Shown here in pieces: positions 41,127 through 49,428 of a DNA stretch of 64,000 nt; position 1 is the first letter of the stretch; each line of letters opens with the position of its first letter. The notes under the pieces are model-generated. The model was given only the letters and a program-made list of their open reading frames with translations, did no database searches and was not told the origin of the DNA. This DNA is from Pleomorphomonas sp. JP5 (lineage in GTDB: Bacteria > Pseudomonadota > Alphaproteobacteria > Rhizobiales > Pleomorphomonadaceae). The stretch is taken from positions 62,001-126,000 of the forward strand of contig NZ_JAMDLI010000013.1 of NCBI RefSeq assembly GCF_023721815.1. Reading direction: 5' to 3'. Both the position numbers and the translations under genes were made by a program.

Positions 41127-42779
41127 TTAGCGGCGCGGTGCGTATTGCGGCACGCCCTGCCCGCCGAAGATGAACTGCTGCGGATCTTTTTCAACGCCTT
41201 GCAGCACGCGGTCAAGCCGTGCCAGCGCCTGCCGCCCCTGCTCGGCCAGCGCGACGAAGCTGTCGAGCCCGCGACCAGAGAACTTCGTCACGTTGGCGGT
41301 GATCGGCCCGACCTGCGCGTTGAGCTTGTCAGCCACCTCGCGGATCGACTTCGCCGCCGCCGTCGCCTCCGCGACGAGCCCCTGCCCGTCACCGGTGACG
41401 TAGCCGTCGACCTTCTGGAGAACGCCGTCGGCGCGCGCGGCGATGCCGTTCAACTGCTCGGCAAGGGTGCGCGTGTCACGCACGATGCGGTCGACGTCGG
41501 GCGTCCGCGCATCAATGGTGTCGCCAAGATTGGCAAGACTGGCCGAGGCGCGATTGACATCGGCCATGATGGCGTCGAGCTGCGGCTTGTAGCCCTTGAG
41601 CGTGGCGGCGAAATCGCTGACATCGGTCACCGTCGAACGAACCTTCGCCGGATCGACCGCCTCGACGACGCCACGGGCCGCGCCAAGCGTCTGGCGCGCG
41701 TCGTCGACCACCATGCCGAGCGAACCGGACGCCGCCGCGATGTTCTGCGAGGCGGTATCCACCGCCGACACCACCGACCGCACCTTCTCGGAGTCGACCG
41801 CCGCCAGCAGTTCGTCGGCCCGGGCGGCCGTGGCGCGCAGCTCGTCGGAGGTGGCGGTGATGCTCGACACGAGACGGTCGACCTCCTGCGGATCGACCGC
41901 CGTCAGGATCGCGTTTGCCTGGGCGACGGTCTCGTCGAGCGTCTTCGCAGCGTCGGCGATGTTGTTGACGACGCCGTTGACCGCTTCGGGGTCGATGCCG
42001 TCGGCGATCACCTTGGCGCGCTCCAGCACGGCGGTCAGCCGTTCCGAAGAGACCGTCAGCCGTTCGGTGATCTCCGTCACCCGCTTGGGATCGACGGCGT
42101 CGAGGATGCGCGTCACCTGTGCGGCCGCGCCCTTGAGGTCGCGCGAGATGTCGCCGATGGAGTCGGCGGCCGAGGAGATCGAGCCCATCGCCTGGGAAAT
42201 GTTCTCGGAGTTGTCGGCGAGCGCCGCCGAGAACTTCTCCACGTTGTTGACGGTGCGGTTGAAGGCGGGGCCGTTCTCGGTGATGAAGTCGTCGATCGCC
42301 GCCATGGCGCTGTCGGCGCGCGTCAGCACGTTGCGAGCGCTTTCGAGAATGTCCTGGAAGGGCGAGATTTCGCCCAGCATGGTCGGCATGCCGTCGGGCG
42401 CCACGTCGAACACCCCCGGCGCGTTGCGCGAGCCGCCCTCCAGCTGAAGCGTCGCGGCGCCGGTCAGCCCCTGATAGGACAGCATGGCGCGGGTATCGGT
42501 CTTGAGCGGCACGTCGCGATTCACGCGGATGATAGCGATGACGGTGCGCGGATCTTTCTCGTCGAGCCTCAGTTCCCGCACTTCGCCGATCTTGATACCG
42601 TTGAACAGCACCCCCGAGCCGGTGGAAAGCCCTGTCACCGCCCCGGAGAACACCACGCGTACCTCGCCCTGCCGCTGGCTTTCCCCGGCGTTGCCGAGCC
42701 AGCCGAGGAACGCGAGGCCAAGCGTCAGCATGACCAGGACGAAGGCGCCGATCACCGCGTAGTTGGCCCGAGATTCCAT
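41127..42779 (-). CDS. MCE-domain lipid transport protein (MlaD-like)
   Basis: A 550-residue periplasmic MCE protein anchored by one N-terminal helix (NYAVIGAFVLVMLTLGLAFL). The MlaD/MCE domain follows (VRVVFSGAVTGLSTGSGVLF, FNGIKIGEVRELRLDE, LKTDTRAMLSYQGLTGAATL), ending near residue 130. The long C-terminal helical region contains three consecutive 33-residue repeats, each opening with a D-P pair (DPKRV, DPEAV, DPQEV) and repeating a hydrophobic pattern, with a fourth, extended copy. It should form a hexameric ring with a helical barrel that carries lipids across the periplasm. The start at 42779 (MESRANY) fits the family; a longer frame to 42842 does not. Confidence 0.92.
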   Translation of the reverse strand: MESRANYAVIGAFVLVMLTLGLAFLGWLGNAGESQRQGEVRVVFSGAVTGLSTGSGVLFNGIKIGEVRELRLDEKDPRTVIAIIRVNRDVPLKTDTRAMLSYQGLTGAATLQLEGGSRNAPGVFDVAPDGMPTMLGEISPFQDILESARNVLTRADSAMAAIDDFITENGPAFNRTVNNVEKFSAALADNSENISQAMGSISSAADSIGDISRDLKGAAAQVTRILDAVDPKRVTEITERLTVSSERLTAVLERAKVIADGIDPEAVNGVVNNIADAAKTLDETVAQANAILTAVDPQEVDRLVSSITATSDELRATAARADELLAAVDSEKVRSVVSAVDTASQNIAAASGSLGMVVDDARQTLGAARGVVEAVDPAKVRSTVTDVSDFAATLKGYKPQLDAIMADVNRASASLANLGDTIDARTPDVDRIVRDTRTLAEQLNGIAARADGVLQKVDGYVTGDGQGLVAEATAAAKSIREVADKLNAQVGPITANVTKFSGRGLDSFVALAEQGRQALARLDRVLQGVEKDPQQFIFGGQGVPQYAPRR

Positions 42780-42787
42780 GGCGTTTC

Positions 42788-43579
42788 CTATCCGAAGGTA
42801 AAGTGCTCGGCACGCGGGCCATTGAAGTAGGCGCGCACCCATGGGTGGTCGAAGGACTTGAGCTCGGCGAAGGTCCCATCGACGAGAACGCGACGATTGC
42901 CGAGCACGGCAATACGGTCGGTGATGGTGACCAGGCTGTCGAGATCGTGCGTGACCATGAACACCGTCAGGCCGAGCGTGTCACGCAGTTTGAGGATCAA
43001 CTGATCGAACTCGGCGGCGCCGATCGGATCGAGACCGGCCGTCGGCTCGTCGAGGAAGACGATGTCCGGATCGAGCGCCAGCGCGCGCGCCAGCGCGGCG
43101 CGCTTGATCATGCCGCCCGAAAGCTCCGCCGGATACTTGGCGCAGGCATCGGCCGGCAAGCCGGCCATCTCGATCTTGAGCCGCGCCAGCTCGTCGGCCA
43201 GCTTCTCGGGCAGTCGCATGTGCTCGTGAAGCGGCACCGCCACGTTCTGCTGTACGGTCAGCGAGGAAAACAGGGCGCCCTGCTGGAACAGAACGCCCCA
43301 GCGCCGACCTATATCCTGCCGCTCCTGGCCGGAAATGCCCTCGAAATCCTTGCCAAACACCTCGATGGTGCCGGCCGATGGCCGGTTGAGGCCGATGATC
43401 GTTCTGAGCAGTACAGACTTGCCGGTGCCCGAGCCGCCGACGACGCCCAGGATCTCGCCACGCCAGACGTCGATGTCGAGGTCTTCGAGGATCGGATCGC
43501 CGGAAAAACCGACCACGAGCCCCCGGGCGGTGATCACCGCCTCGCGTTCCTCGTTATCCCGCTGCGCTTCGCCACTCAT
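42788..43579 (-). CDS. ABC transporter ATP-binding protein, MlaF-like
   Basis: A 263-residue ATPase of the lipid-asymmetry transporter. Walker A is GGSGTGKSVLL (residues about 44-54), the signature is LSGGMIKRAALARAL, and Walker B is DPDIVFLDEPTAGLDP with the H-loop in MVTHDLDSL. It lies 3 bp after the permease gene and 8 bp before the MCE gene. It energises lipid movement between outer and inner membrane. Confidence 0.95.
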   Translation of the reverse strand: MSGEAQRDNEEREAVITARGLVVGFSGDPILEDLDIDVWRGEILGVVGGSGTGKSVLLRTIIGLNRPSAGTIEVFGKDFEGISGQERQDIGRRWGVLFQQGALFSSLTVQQNVAVPLHEHMRLPEKLADELARLKIEMAGLPADACAKYPAELSGGMIKRAALARALALDPDIVFLDEPTAGLDPIGAAEFDQLILKLRDTLGLTVFMVTHDLDSLVTITDRIAVLGNRRVLVDGTFAELKSFDHPWVRAYFNGPRAEHFTFG

Positions 43580-43582
43580 GCG

Positions 43583-44698
43583 TCAGATTCCGATCGTCGC
43601 GAAGATCATGGCGAAAACGCCGTCGGTGACCACCACCATGAAGATGGCCTTCACCACCGCCGCCGTGGTGTGCTCGCCCAGCGACTCGGCCGATCCCTTG
43701 ACCTTCATGCCCTCGACGGCGGCGATCAGGCCGATGATCGCCGCCATGAACGGCGCCTTGGCAAGGCCGATCAGCACGTAAGTCACCGTCAGGGCCGCCT
43801 TGAGGCGGCCGATGAATACATCTGTGGGGATGCCGATGTAGAAAAGCCCCACCACCCAGGCGCCGGCCAGCGCCGCCAGGTCGGACACCAGCGTCAGAAT
43901 CGGCAGCGCGATGACCAGCGCCAGCAGACGCGGCAGCACCAGCACCTCGACCGGCGACAGGCCCAGCACCTTCAGCGCGTCGACCTCCTCGCGCATCTTC
44001 ATGGAGCCGATCTCGGCGGTGTAGGCCGCGCCGGAGCGACCGGCGATCATGATGGCGGTGAGCAGTACGCCGATTTCGCGGCAGGTCAGCACGCCGACGA
44101 GATCGACCACCAACATGTCGGCGCCATAGGTGGACAGATAGAAGCCGCCCTGCTGGGCGATGATCATGCCGATCAGGAAGCTCATCAGGGCGATGATCGG
44201 CACCGCCTGGATGGAGGCGCGGCCAATGTTGTTGAACAGGGCCGCCCAACGCATGCGTCGTCTGAGGAGCATCACATCGAGCAAGGCGACCGATGCCTCG
44301 CCTAGCGTGGCCAGCAACAGGACCGCGTCATCGACGATACCGGCCGCGCCGCGACCAACTTCTTCCAGCGTCCAGGTGACAGGGTTGACGCGCGGCGGTT
44401 CCGGCAGCCGCTCGCGGCCGAGCGGATCGATCTCGGCAATCAATGCCGCCGCCTGCTTGGAGAAATCCTTGAGCTCGGACGAACCGCCTGCCGCCTCCTG
44501 CTGGCGCATCAAACCGATGAGCGCCCAGGCGCCGGCGGTGTCGAACCGCCCGAGCTCGCTGCCGTCGAACACCAGGCGCCGGCCGGGCGCCACCTTGTCC
44601 GCGACCGACGGCAGCACCTTGCCGATGGTCTCCACGGTCCAGTCGCCGGCAATGCCGAGCACCGTCACATCGTCCCGCGCTCCATCTGCCGACCGCAC
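43583..44698 (-). CDS. STAS-MlaE fusion permease
   Basis: A 371-residue permease. The N-terminal part (about residues 8-95) is a STAS domain (MlaB-like: LVFDGSELGRFDTAGAWALI), fused to an MlaE permease with GRASIQAVPIIALMSFLIGM, VLTCREIGVLLTAIMIAGRS and GAAYTAEIGSMKMREEVDAL. The start is GTG at 44698 with AAGGAG at 44706-44711, seven bases upstream; ATGs further up (44746, 44797) lack such a site and give no STAS sequence. First gene of the operon, so MlaB and MlaE are one polypeptide here. Confidence 0.93.
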   Translation of the reverse strand: MRSADGARDDVTVLGIAGDWTVETIGKVLPSVADKVAPGRRLVFDGSELGRFDTAGAWALIGLMRQQEAAGGSSELKDFSKQAAALIAEIDPLGRERLPEPPRVNPVTWTLEEVGRGAAGIVDDAVLLLATLGEASVALLDVMLLRRRMRWAALFNNIGRASIQAVPIIALMSFLIGMIIAQQGGFYLSTYGADMLVVDLVGVLTCREIGVLLTAIMIAGRSGAAYTAEIGSMKMREEVDALKVLGLSPVEVLVLPRLLALVIALPILTLVSDLAALAGAWVVGLFYIGIPTDVFIGRLKAALTVTYVLIGLAKAPFMAAIIGLIAAVEGMKVKGSAESLGEHTTAAVVKAIFMVVVTDGVFAMIFATIGI

Positions 44699-45104
44699 GC
44701 CACCACTCCTTGAGCACCCTCGTCGCACCGGATGCGCCACGCGCATCCCGTCGATCAGGTCCGATGGATCGACTCCAATACGAAAACCACGATACATCAG
44801 CGGCGCCCGCCGACGCCAGCCTCGAACACGTTACACCGCCTTGACAGAGCGCAAGGCCAGCCAGCTAGACCAAAGATAAGGGTTTCGACCTAGCGCCGCC
44901 CCTTTAAGGATTCCCATTTGGCCTTGATATCTTTAGTCTGGAGAGCGATCGGCCGCCGAGGCCGAGCGTCCGTGGACCAACTGATGGACAAAGTTGACCG
45001 AAACGGACAGTTGTTCGGTCCCCATGATGGGACGCTTTCCGGCGTAGCGCCGGCGGCATCCGTCGAAGCCGCCCCGCCCGTGCGGAAACCAATGTGAGGT
45101 CGCC
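44699..45104. other. Divergent region between the Mla operon and the epimerase gene
   Basis: These 406 bases separate two divergent units. A TTGACA at 44841 on the plus strand has no good -10 at 16-18 bases, so I do not call a promoter. Nothing else recognisable was seen: no tRNA and no terminator. Confidence 0.4.
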
Positions 45105-46085
45105 TTGCGTAAGCTCAGCATAGCCGTCGAGAGGTTTCCTATCGCCGGCACCTTCACCATCTCCCGCGGCTCCAAGACGGAGGCGGTCGTTGTGGAGGCC
45201 ACCATCACCGAGGACGCCGTGTCGGGACGGGGCGAAGGCGTTCCCTATGCCCATTATGGCGAAACGGTCGAAAGCGTCATGGCGCAGATCGAGACCGCCC
45301 GCGCGTTCATCGAAAAGGGCGGAGACCGCTTCGCCCTGCGCGAGACCATGCCCCCCGGCGCTGCCCGCAACGCGCTCGATTGCGCGCTGATCGATCTCGA
45401 GGCCAAGGCCACCCAGCGCGGGGTCGCCCACTTGCTCGGCTTGCCGCCGCTGGAGCCGGTCAACACGGCCTTCACCATCTCGCTCGACAGCGTTGAGGCC
45501 ATGGCCGAAGCCGCCAGATCGGCCAGTGACCGGCCGACGCTGAAGGTCAAGCTCGGCGGCGACGGCGGTCGCGAGCGCCTCGTCGCCATTCGCCGCGCCG
45601 CGCCGCGCAGCCGCATCATCGTCGACGCCAACGAAGGCTGGACGCCGGAGATGTTCCCCGAGATGATGGAGGCTTGCATCGAACTCGGCGTCGCCATGAT
45701 CGAGCAGCCGCTGCCGGCCGGCGCCGACGAGTATCTCGACGAAGCCAAGCGGCCGGTGCCGGTCTGCGCCGACGAAAGCGCCCATACCACCGCCGACATC
45801 AAGCGGCTCGTCGGCCGCTACGACGCCGTCAACGTCAAGCTCGACAAGACCGGCGGTCTCACCGAGGCGCTGGACATGATCGCCGCCGCCGAGGAGGAAG
45901 GGCTGATCGTCATGGTTGGCTGCATGGTGTCGAGTTCGCTGGCCATGGCGCCGGCTTTTGTCGCCGCCCAGCGCGCCCAGTATGCCGATATCGACGGTCC
46001 GCTGCTGCTGGCCCGCGACCGCACGCCGGGACTGATGTTCTCCGGCTCGATCGTCCACCCGCCCTACCCCGACCTCTGGGGCTGA
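45105..46085 (+). CDS. Enolase-superfamily dipeptide epimerase (DgcA/YcjG-like)
   Basis: A 326-residue enzyme of the muconate-lactonising branch of the enolase superfamily. The capping domain begins LSIAVERFPIAGTFTISRGS. Barrel motifs are PTLKVKLGGDGG (K-x-K acid/base), RIIVDANEGW, VAMIEQPLPAG, VCADESAHTT and VNVKLDKTGGLTEAL (second lysine). This pattern fits L-Ala-D/L-Glu epimerases and the N-acyl-D-Glu racemase DgcA. A role in recycling peptidoglycan peptides is likely. The start is a TTG preceded by TGAGG; no in-frame ATG exists upstream. Convergent with the MFS gene. Confidence 0.88.
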   Translation: MRKLSIAVERFPIAGTFTISRGSKTEAVVVEATITEDAVSGRGEGVPYAHYGETVESVMAQIETARAFIEKGGDRFALRETMPPGAARNALDCALIDLEAKATQRGVAHLLGLPPLEPVNTAFTISLDSVEAMAEAARSASDRPTLKVKLGGDGGRERLVAIRRAAPRSRIIVDANEGWTPEMFPEMMEACIELGVAMIEQPLPAGADEYLDEAKRPVPVCADESAHTTADIKRLVGRYDAVNVKLDKTGGLTEALDMIAAAEEEGLIVMVGCMVSSSLAMAPAFVAAQRAQYADIDGPLLLARDRTPGLMFSGSIVHPPYPDLWG

Positions 46086-46093
46086 TTTTCCGA

Positions 46094-47302
46094 TCAGCGC
46101 GCCGTGGCCTCGCCCGCGGCGACGCTGACGGTCCTCGTCGCGTCGTGCGCCGGCAACCGCCGGGCGCCGCCACCGGCGGCCGTCAGTATGATCAGGCCGA
46201 GAAGCGGGAAGATCGCCATCACGACATAGGTGTCCGAGCCGAGCGTCGGCACCAGCCGGCCGGCCAGCGCCGTGCCGAGCGCCATGGCAAGGCCGTTGAA
46301 GATGACGAAGGTACCCTGAGCCGAGGCGGCACGTTCGGTCGGCACCACCTCGCGCAGGAAGCGCATCAGCCCGATATGAGCAAGCGCGAACGAGCCGGCG
46401 TGCATCACCTGCAACGCCAGCGTCGGCAGGAGCGGCAGGTCCAGCGAGAACAGAAGCCAGCGGAGACAGCCGATCGCGGCGCCGCCTGCCATGAGCTTCA
46501 GCGGAGACACTGCGCGGAACCAACGACCGGCCAGGGCGAATAGGATGATTTCCGCGATCACGCCGATCGCCCAGAAAATGCCGATGGTGAAATCCGAAAA
46601 GCCGTTGCCCCGCCAGAGAATGGTGCCAAAGCTGTAGAGCGCGGCATGCCCCGCCTGGTTGACGGCGTGCCCCAGCAGCACGGCGAGGAAGGCAGGCTTG
46701 CGAAGCACGGTGAGCGCCGCCGCCGAGGACTGCGTGACGGCGGGCGGCGCGGGCGGAATGGCGACGGTCGCCAGAATGGCGATGGCAAAGCCGAACAACA
46801 ACAGGAAATAGACAGCCGTCGACCCGGAGTGATCCATGGCATAGCCACCGACCACATTGCCGAGAATGAAGGACACCGAGCCCCACAGACGCATCTTGCC
46901 GTATTCGCCGAGGCCGTGGCGATCCATGATCATGGCGAAGGCATCGGCGAGCGGTCCGACGCAGTAGGAGAGCACCAACAGGATGGATCCGACCGCCATC
47001 ACGGCGATGTCGCCATTGGCGATGCCGAACAGAATGGAGAAGCCTAGGGTCAGCGTGATGACGCCGGCCATCACGTGACGCCGGTCGCCGGCCCTGTCGG
47101 ACAAGCCGCTGACCACCGGCATGGTGAACATGCGCATCACCTGCGGCGTCGCCAGCACGAAGGCGATCTGCTCGCCGCTGAGCCCCTTCACCTGCAGGAG
47201 GACCGGAAAGAATGGGGTCAGCACTCCATTGACGAAGAAGGCGATGGCATAGAAGGCGCTCATCAAATAGGCGGGGGCAATTCGCCCGATCAATCTTGTC
47301 AA
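46094..47302 (-). CDS. MFS transporter (MFS_1-like/HcaT type)
   Basis: A 402-residue, 12-helix major facilitator protein. The opening YLMSAFYAIAFFVNGVLTPF with FPVLLQVKGLSGEQIAFVL and the loop motif GLSDRAGDRRHVM belong to the phenylpropionate permease-like group. RHGLGEYGKMRLWGSVSFIL is the conserved central motif of that group. Substrate unknown. It ends 8 bp from the convergent epimerase gene, so a shared function is possible but not shown. Confidence 0.88.
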   Translation of the reverse strand: MTRLIGRIAPAYLMSAFYAIAFFVNGVLTPFFPVLLQVKGLSGEQIAFVLATPQVMRMFTMPVVSGLSDRAGDRRHVMAGVITLTLGFSILFGIANGDIAVMAVGSILLVLSYCVGPLADAFAMIMDRHGLGEYGKMRLWGSVSFILGNVVGGYAMDHSGSTAVYFLLLFGFAIAILATVAIPPAPPAVTQSSAAALTVLRKPAFLAVLLGHAVNQAGHAALYSFGTILWRGNGFSDFTIGIFWAIGVIAEIILFALAGRWFRAVSPLKLMAGGAAIGCLRWLLFSLDLPLLPTLALQVMHAGSFALAHIGLMRFLREVVPTERAASAQGTFVIFNGLAMALGTALAGRLVPTLGSDTYVVMAIFPLLGLIILTAAGGGARRLPAHDATRTVSVAAGEATAR

Positions 47303-47444
47303 CGGAGCAACTCGGAATAAACTCGTTGTGAAGGATTCGCGGCGATGATGGTGTCTCGCCCGATTGAATCGCTTGCCTGTATCTGGCCGGCACTTTACCT
47401 GTAGCTTGGTCCGATTAGTCTACAAAGGGGTCTGCGGCGAAAAT

Positions 47445-48923
47445 ATGGAAAATTCGCAAGCCCTCTCGCCGTTGCGCGAATCCGATTACGAGGCCATCGA
47501 ATCCGCCGTCATGGAGACGGAGAAGGGTCGGTGGTTCCTCTTCGAATACGCGCGGCGCCACCGGTCGGCAGATACCGATGTGGTGATGGAGGCCATCGGC
47601 CGTCTCGAAACGCTGCTGAAGCGCGAGCGTCGGCCGGATGCCGATCGCATTCGTCTCGATATCGGCGAGATGAAGGACGCCATCGAGCGCACAAAGCTTG
47701 AGATAGCCCAGATCAAGAGCGACGGCCGGTCGCCCCTCAGCCGCTTCGACCGCGCTTCCAACGAGCTCGACGCCATCGTCGAGCAGACCGAGGGCGCCAC
47801 GTCCGAAATCCTTGGCTCGGCCGAGAAGATTCAGGAACTCGCCTGGACCATGCGCGAAGCCGGCGTCGACAACGCCCTTTGCGACGAGGTCGAGAACCTC
47901 ACCACCAACATCTACATGGCCTGCTCGTTCCAGGATCTCACGGGCCAGCGCACGCAGAAGGTCGTGCAGGTTCTGCGCTATCTCGAAAATCGCATCAACG
48001 CGATGATCGATATCTGGGGCATGGACGAAGACGAGGTCAAAAGCTCGTCTGCCGACCAGCGCGTTGCCGTCAACGCCCACGACACCCGCCCCGACGCCCA
48101 CCTTCTCAACGGTCCGGCACTGGCTGGCGAGGGCGTCGAGCAGAACATCGTCGACGACCTGCTGGTCGAGGATGCCGACGCCGACCGCGCGGTTCTCGAT
48201 GCCGTTGCCAGTCATGCCATCGACGAAATGGACTTCGACCGCATCGAAGCCATGGCCGGGCTTGGACAGGCTCCGACCCCATTGGTGGTCGATGCCGACG
48301 GCCAGATCGACTTCGATTCTATTCCGACCGACGATACGCCGGAGAACGCAGCGGCGCTTGCCGACAGCATCGACTTCGATTCCATCGAGGCCGAAGAGGA
48401 CCAGCCGGAAGATGCCGCAGCCCTCGCCGACAGTATCGAGTTCGATGCCGTAGAGACCGAAGAAGATCTCCCGGAGGACGCCGCAGCTCTCGCCGACAGC
48501 ATCGAGTTTGACGCCGTCGAGGCCGAAGAGGATCTCCCCGAAGACGCCGCAGCCCTCGCCGACAGCATCGAATTTGACGTCGTCGAGGCCGAAGAGGATC
48601 TCCCCGAAGACGCCGCAGCCCTCGCCGACAGCATCGAATTTGACGCTGTCGAAGCCGAAGAGGATCTCCCCGAAGACGCCGCAGCCCTCGCCGACAGCAT
48701 CGAGTTTGACGCCGTGGAGGCCGAAGGCGCTCTGCCGGAGGATACCGTCGAGCCTGAAGCCGAGAACGAACCGACTGACGAAGCGCTGGCCATCGCCTCC
48801 GAAGCCGTCGACACGGCCATAGAGGCGCTGAAGGAAGTGTCCGACACGGTGCGTCAGGGCAAGGACTCCGACGACCCCTTCGCCAAGATGACCAAGGCCG
48901 AACGGCAGGCGCTGTTCTCCTAA
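47445..48923 (+). CDS. cheZ: CheZ-like CheY phosphatase with acidic tandem repeats
   Basis: A 492-residue cytoplasmic protein. Residues about 10-205 form the CheZ-type helical domain: RESDYEAIESAVMETEKGRW, a long helical hairpin, then MACSFQDLTGQRTQKVVQVL. D164 and Q168 of QDLTGQ correspond to the catalytic pair D143 and Q147 of E. coli CheZ, which strips phosphate from CheY. From residue 289 there is an array of six to seven 22-residue acidic repeats (consensus EFDAVEAEEDLPEDAAALAD), and the protein ends DDPFAKMTKAERQALFS, a possible CheY-binding tail. The start at 47445 fits the family. Followed 197 bp later by a YjfB-type motility gene. Confidence 0.85.
   Translation: MENSQALSPLRESDYEAIESAVMETEKGRWFLFEYARRHRSADTDVVMEAIGRLETLLKRERRPDADRIRLDIGEMKDAIERTKLEIAQIKSDGRSPLSRFDRASNELDAIVEQTEGATSEILGSAEKIQELAWTMREAGVDNALCDEVENLTTNIYMACSFQDLTGQRTQKVVQVLRYLENRINAMIDIWGMDEDEVKSSSADQRVAVNAHDTRPDAHLLNGPALAGEGVEQNIVDDLLVEDADADRAVLDAVASHAIDEMDFDRIEAMAGLGQAPTPLVVDADGQIDFDSIPTDDTPENAAALADSIDFDSIEAEEDQPEDAAALADSIEFDAVETEEDLPEDAAALADSIEFDAVEAEEDLPEDAAALADSIEFDVVEAEEDLPEDAAALADSIEFDAVEAEEDLPEDAAALADSIEFDAVEAEGALPEDTVEPEAENEPTDEALAIASEAVDTAIEALKEVSDTVRQGKDSDDPFAKMTKAERQALFS
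48309..48743 (+). repeat. 66-bp coding tandem repeat array
   Basis: Inside the CheZ-like gene. The first unit is 63 bp (48309-48371), then five units of exactly 66 bp (48372, 48438, 48504, 48570, 48636), then a partial unit from 48702. Units three to six are nearly identical in DNA, which suggests recent expansion by slippage or recombination. Confidence 0.95.
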
Positions 48924-48938
48924 GCGCATACCATCCCA

Positions 48939-48959
48939 GCAAAGCGCGAGTCGCTTTGC
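48939..48959 (+). terminator. Hairpin after the CheZ-like gene
   Basis: A stem GCAAAGCG / CGCTTTGC with loop CGAGT begins 15 bp after the stop. There is no T-run, so it may be a weak or Rho-assisted terminator or a 3' stabiliser. Confidence 0.5.
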
Positions 48960-49120
48960 GTGTCGGCGGCGAAGCGGCGTTGGTCCAGTGAACCGGAGTT
49001 CATCTCACGCCGCCGCTCTCGGACCGTAGCGCCCTCGGCGCCCTTTCGACTAACAGCTTGTCAATCTTTCGGGCGCTTACTTGGCCGACGGGAACATCCA
49101 ACTGGCGCGAGTATCGAAAA

Positions 49121-49309
49121 ATGGACATTGCGGCGACAGCCTCGACCATGCTTCAAGCCAGCACCAAGAGTGACCTCGGCATGGCCGTTATGAAGATGGC
49201 GCTCAAGTCGGACCAATCGGCAGCCGACCTTCTGAGCCAGGCCGCCGAGTCGGCTGCGTCCGCCCCGCCCCCGGCCGGCATGGGCAACCACGTGGACATG
49301 ACCGTCTGA
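49121..49309 (+). CDS. YjfB-type putative motility protein
   Basis: A 62-residue protein. It starts MDIAATASTMLQASTKSDLG and continues MAVMKMALKSDQSAADLLSQ, then an Ala/Pro-rich segment and the ending MGNHVDMTV. This matches the small YjfB putative motility family (MDI-opening, two helices, conserved terminal N-x-x-T/V). Function unknown; many members lie in or near flagellar and chemotaxis loci. The start at 49121 is preferred to an upstream ATG at 49058 because the family begins MDI. It is next to the CheZ-like gene on the same strand. Confidence 0.78.
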   Translation: MDIAATASTMLQASTKSDLGMAVMKMALKSDQSAADLLSQAAESAASAPPPAGMGNHVDMTV

Positions 49310-49428
49310 CCACCGCTCGGAACCAGACCAGCCAGGCTCGCTCTAGCAAAGCGTGGGGCACAGTCGATCGTCCGGAGTTTCACGCAAAATGCTAAGCTGG
49401 CCCGCGAAGCTAAGTTCGTCGGAGTGCG

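Noticed and set aside
47380-47444. Possible sigma-54 promoter (CGGCACT-TTAC-CTGTA) before the CheZ-like gene
   Set aside because: The invariant GC at -12 is TG and the first -24 base is wrong, giving too many mismatches compared with the three convincing sites.
48309-48743. Regularly spaced repeats that might be taken for a CRISPR array
   Set aside because: The repeats abut with no spacers, keep the reading frame and encode a 22-residue acidic repeat.
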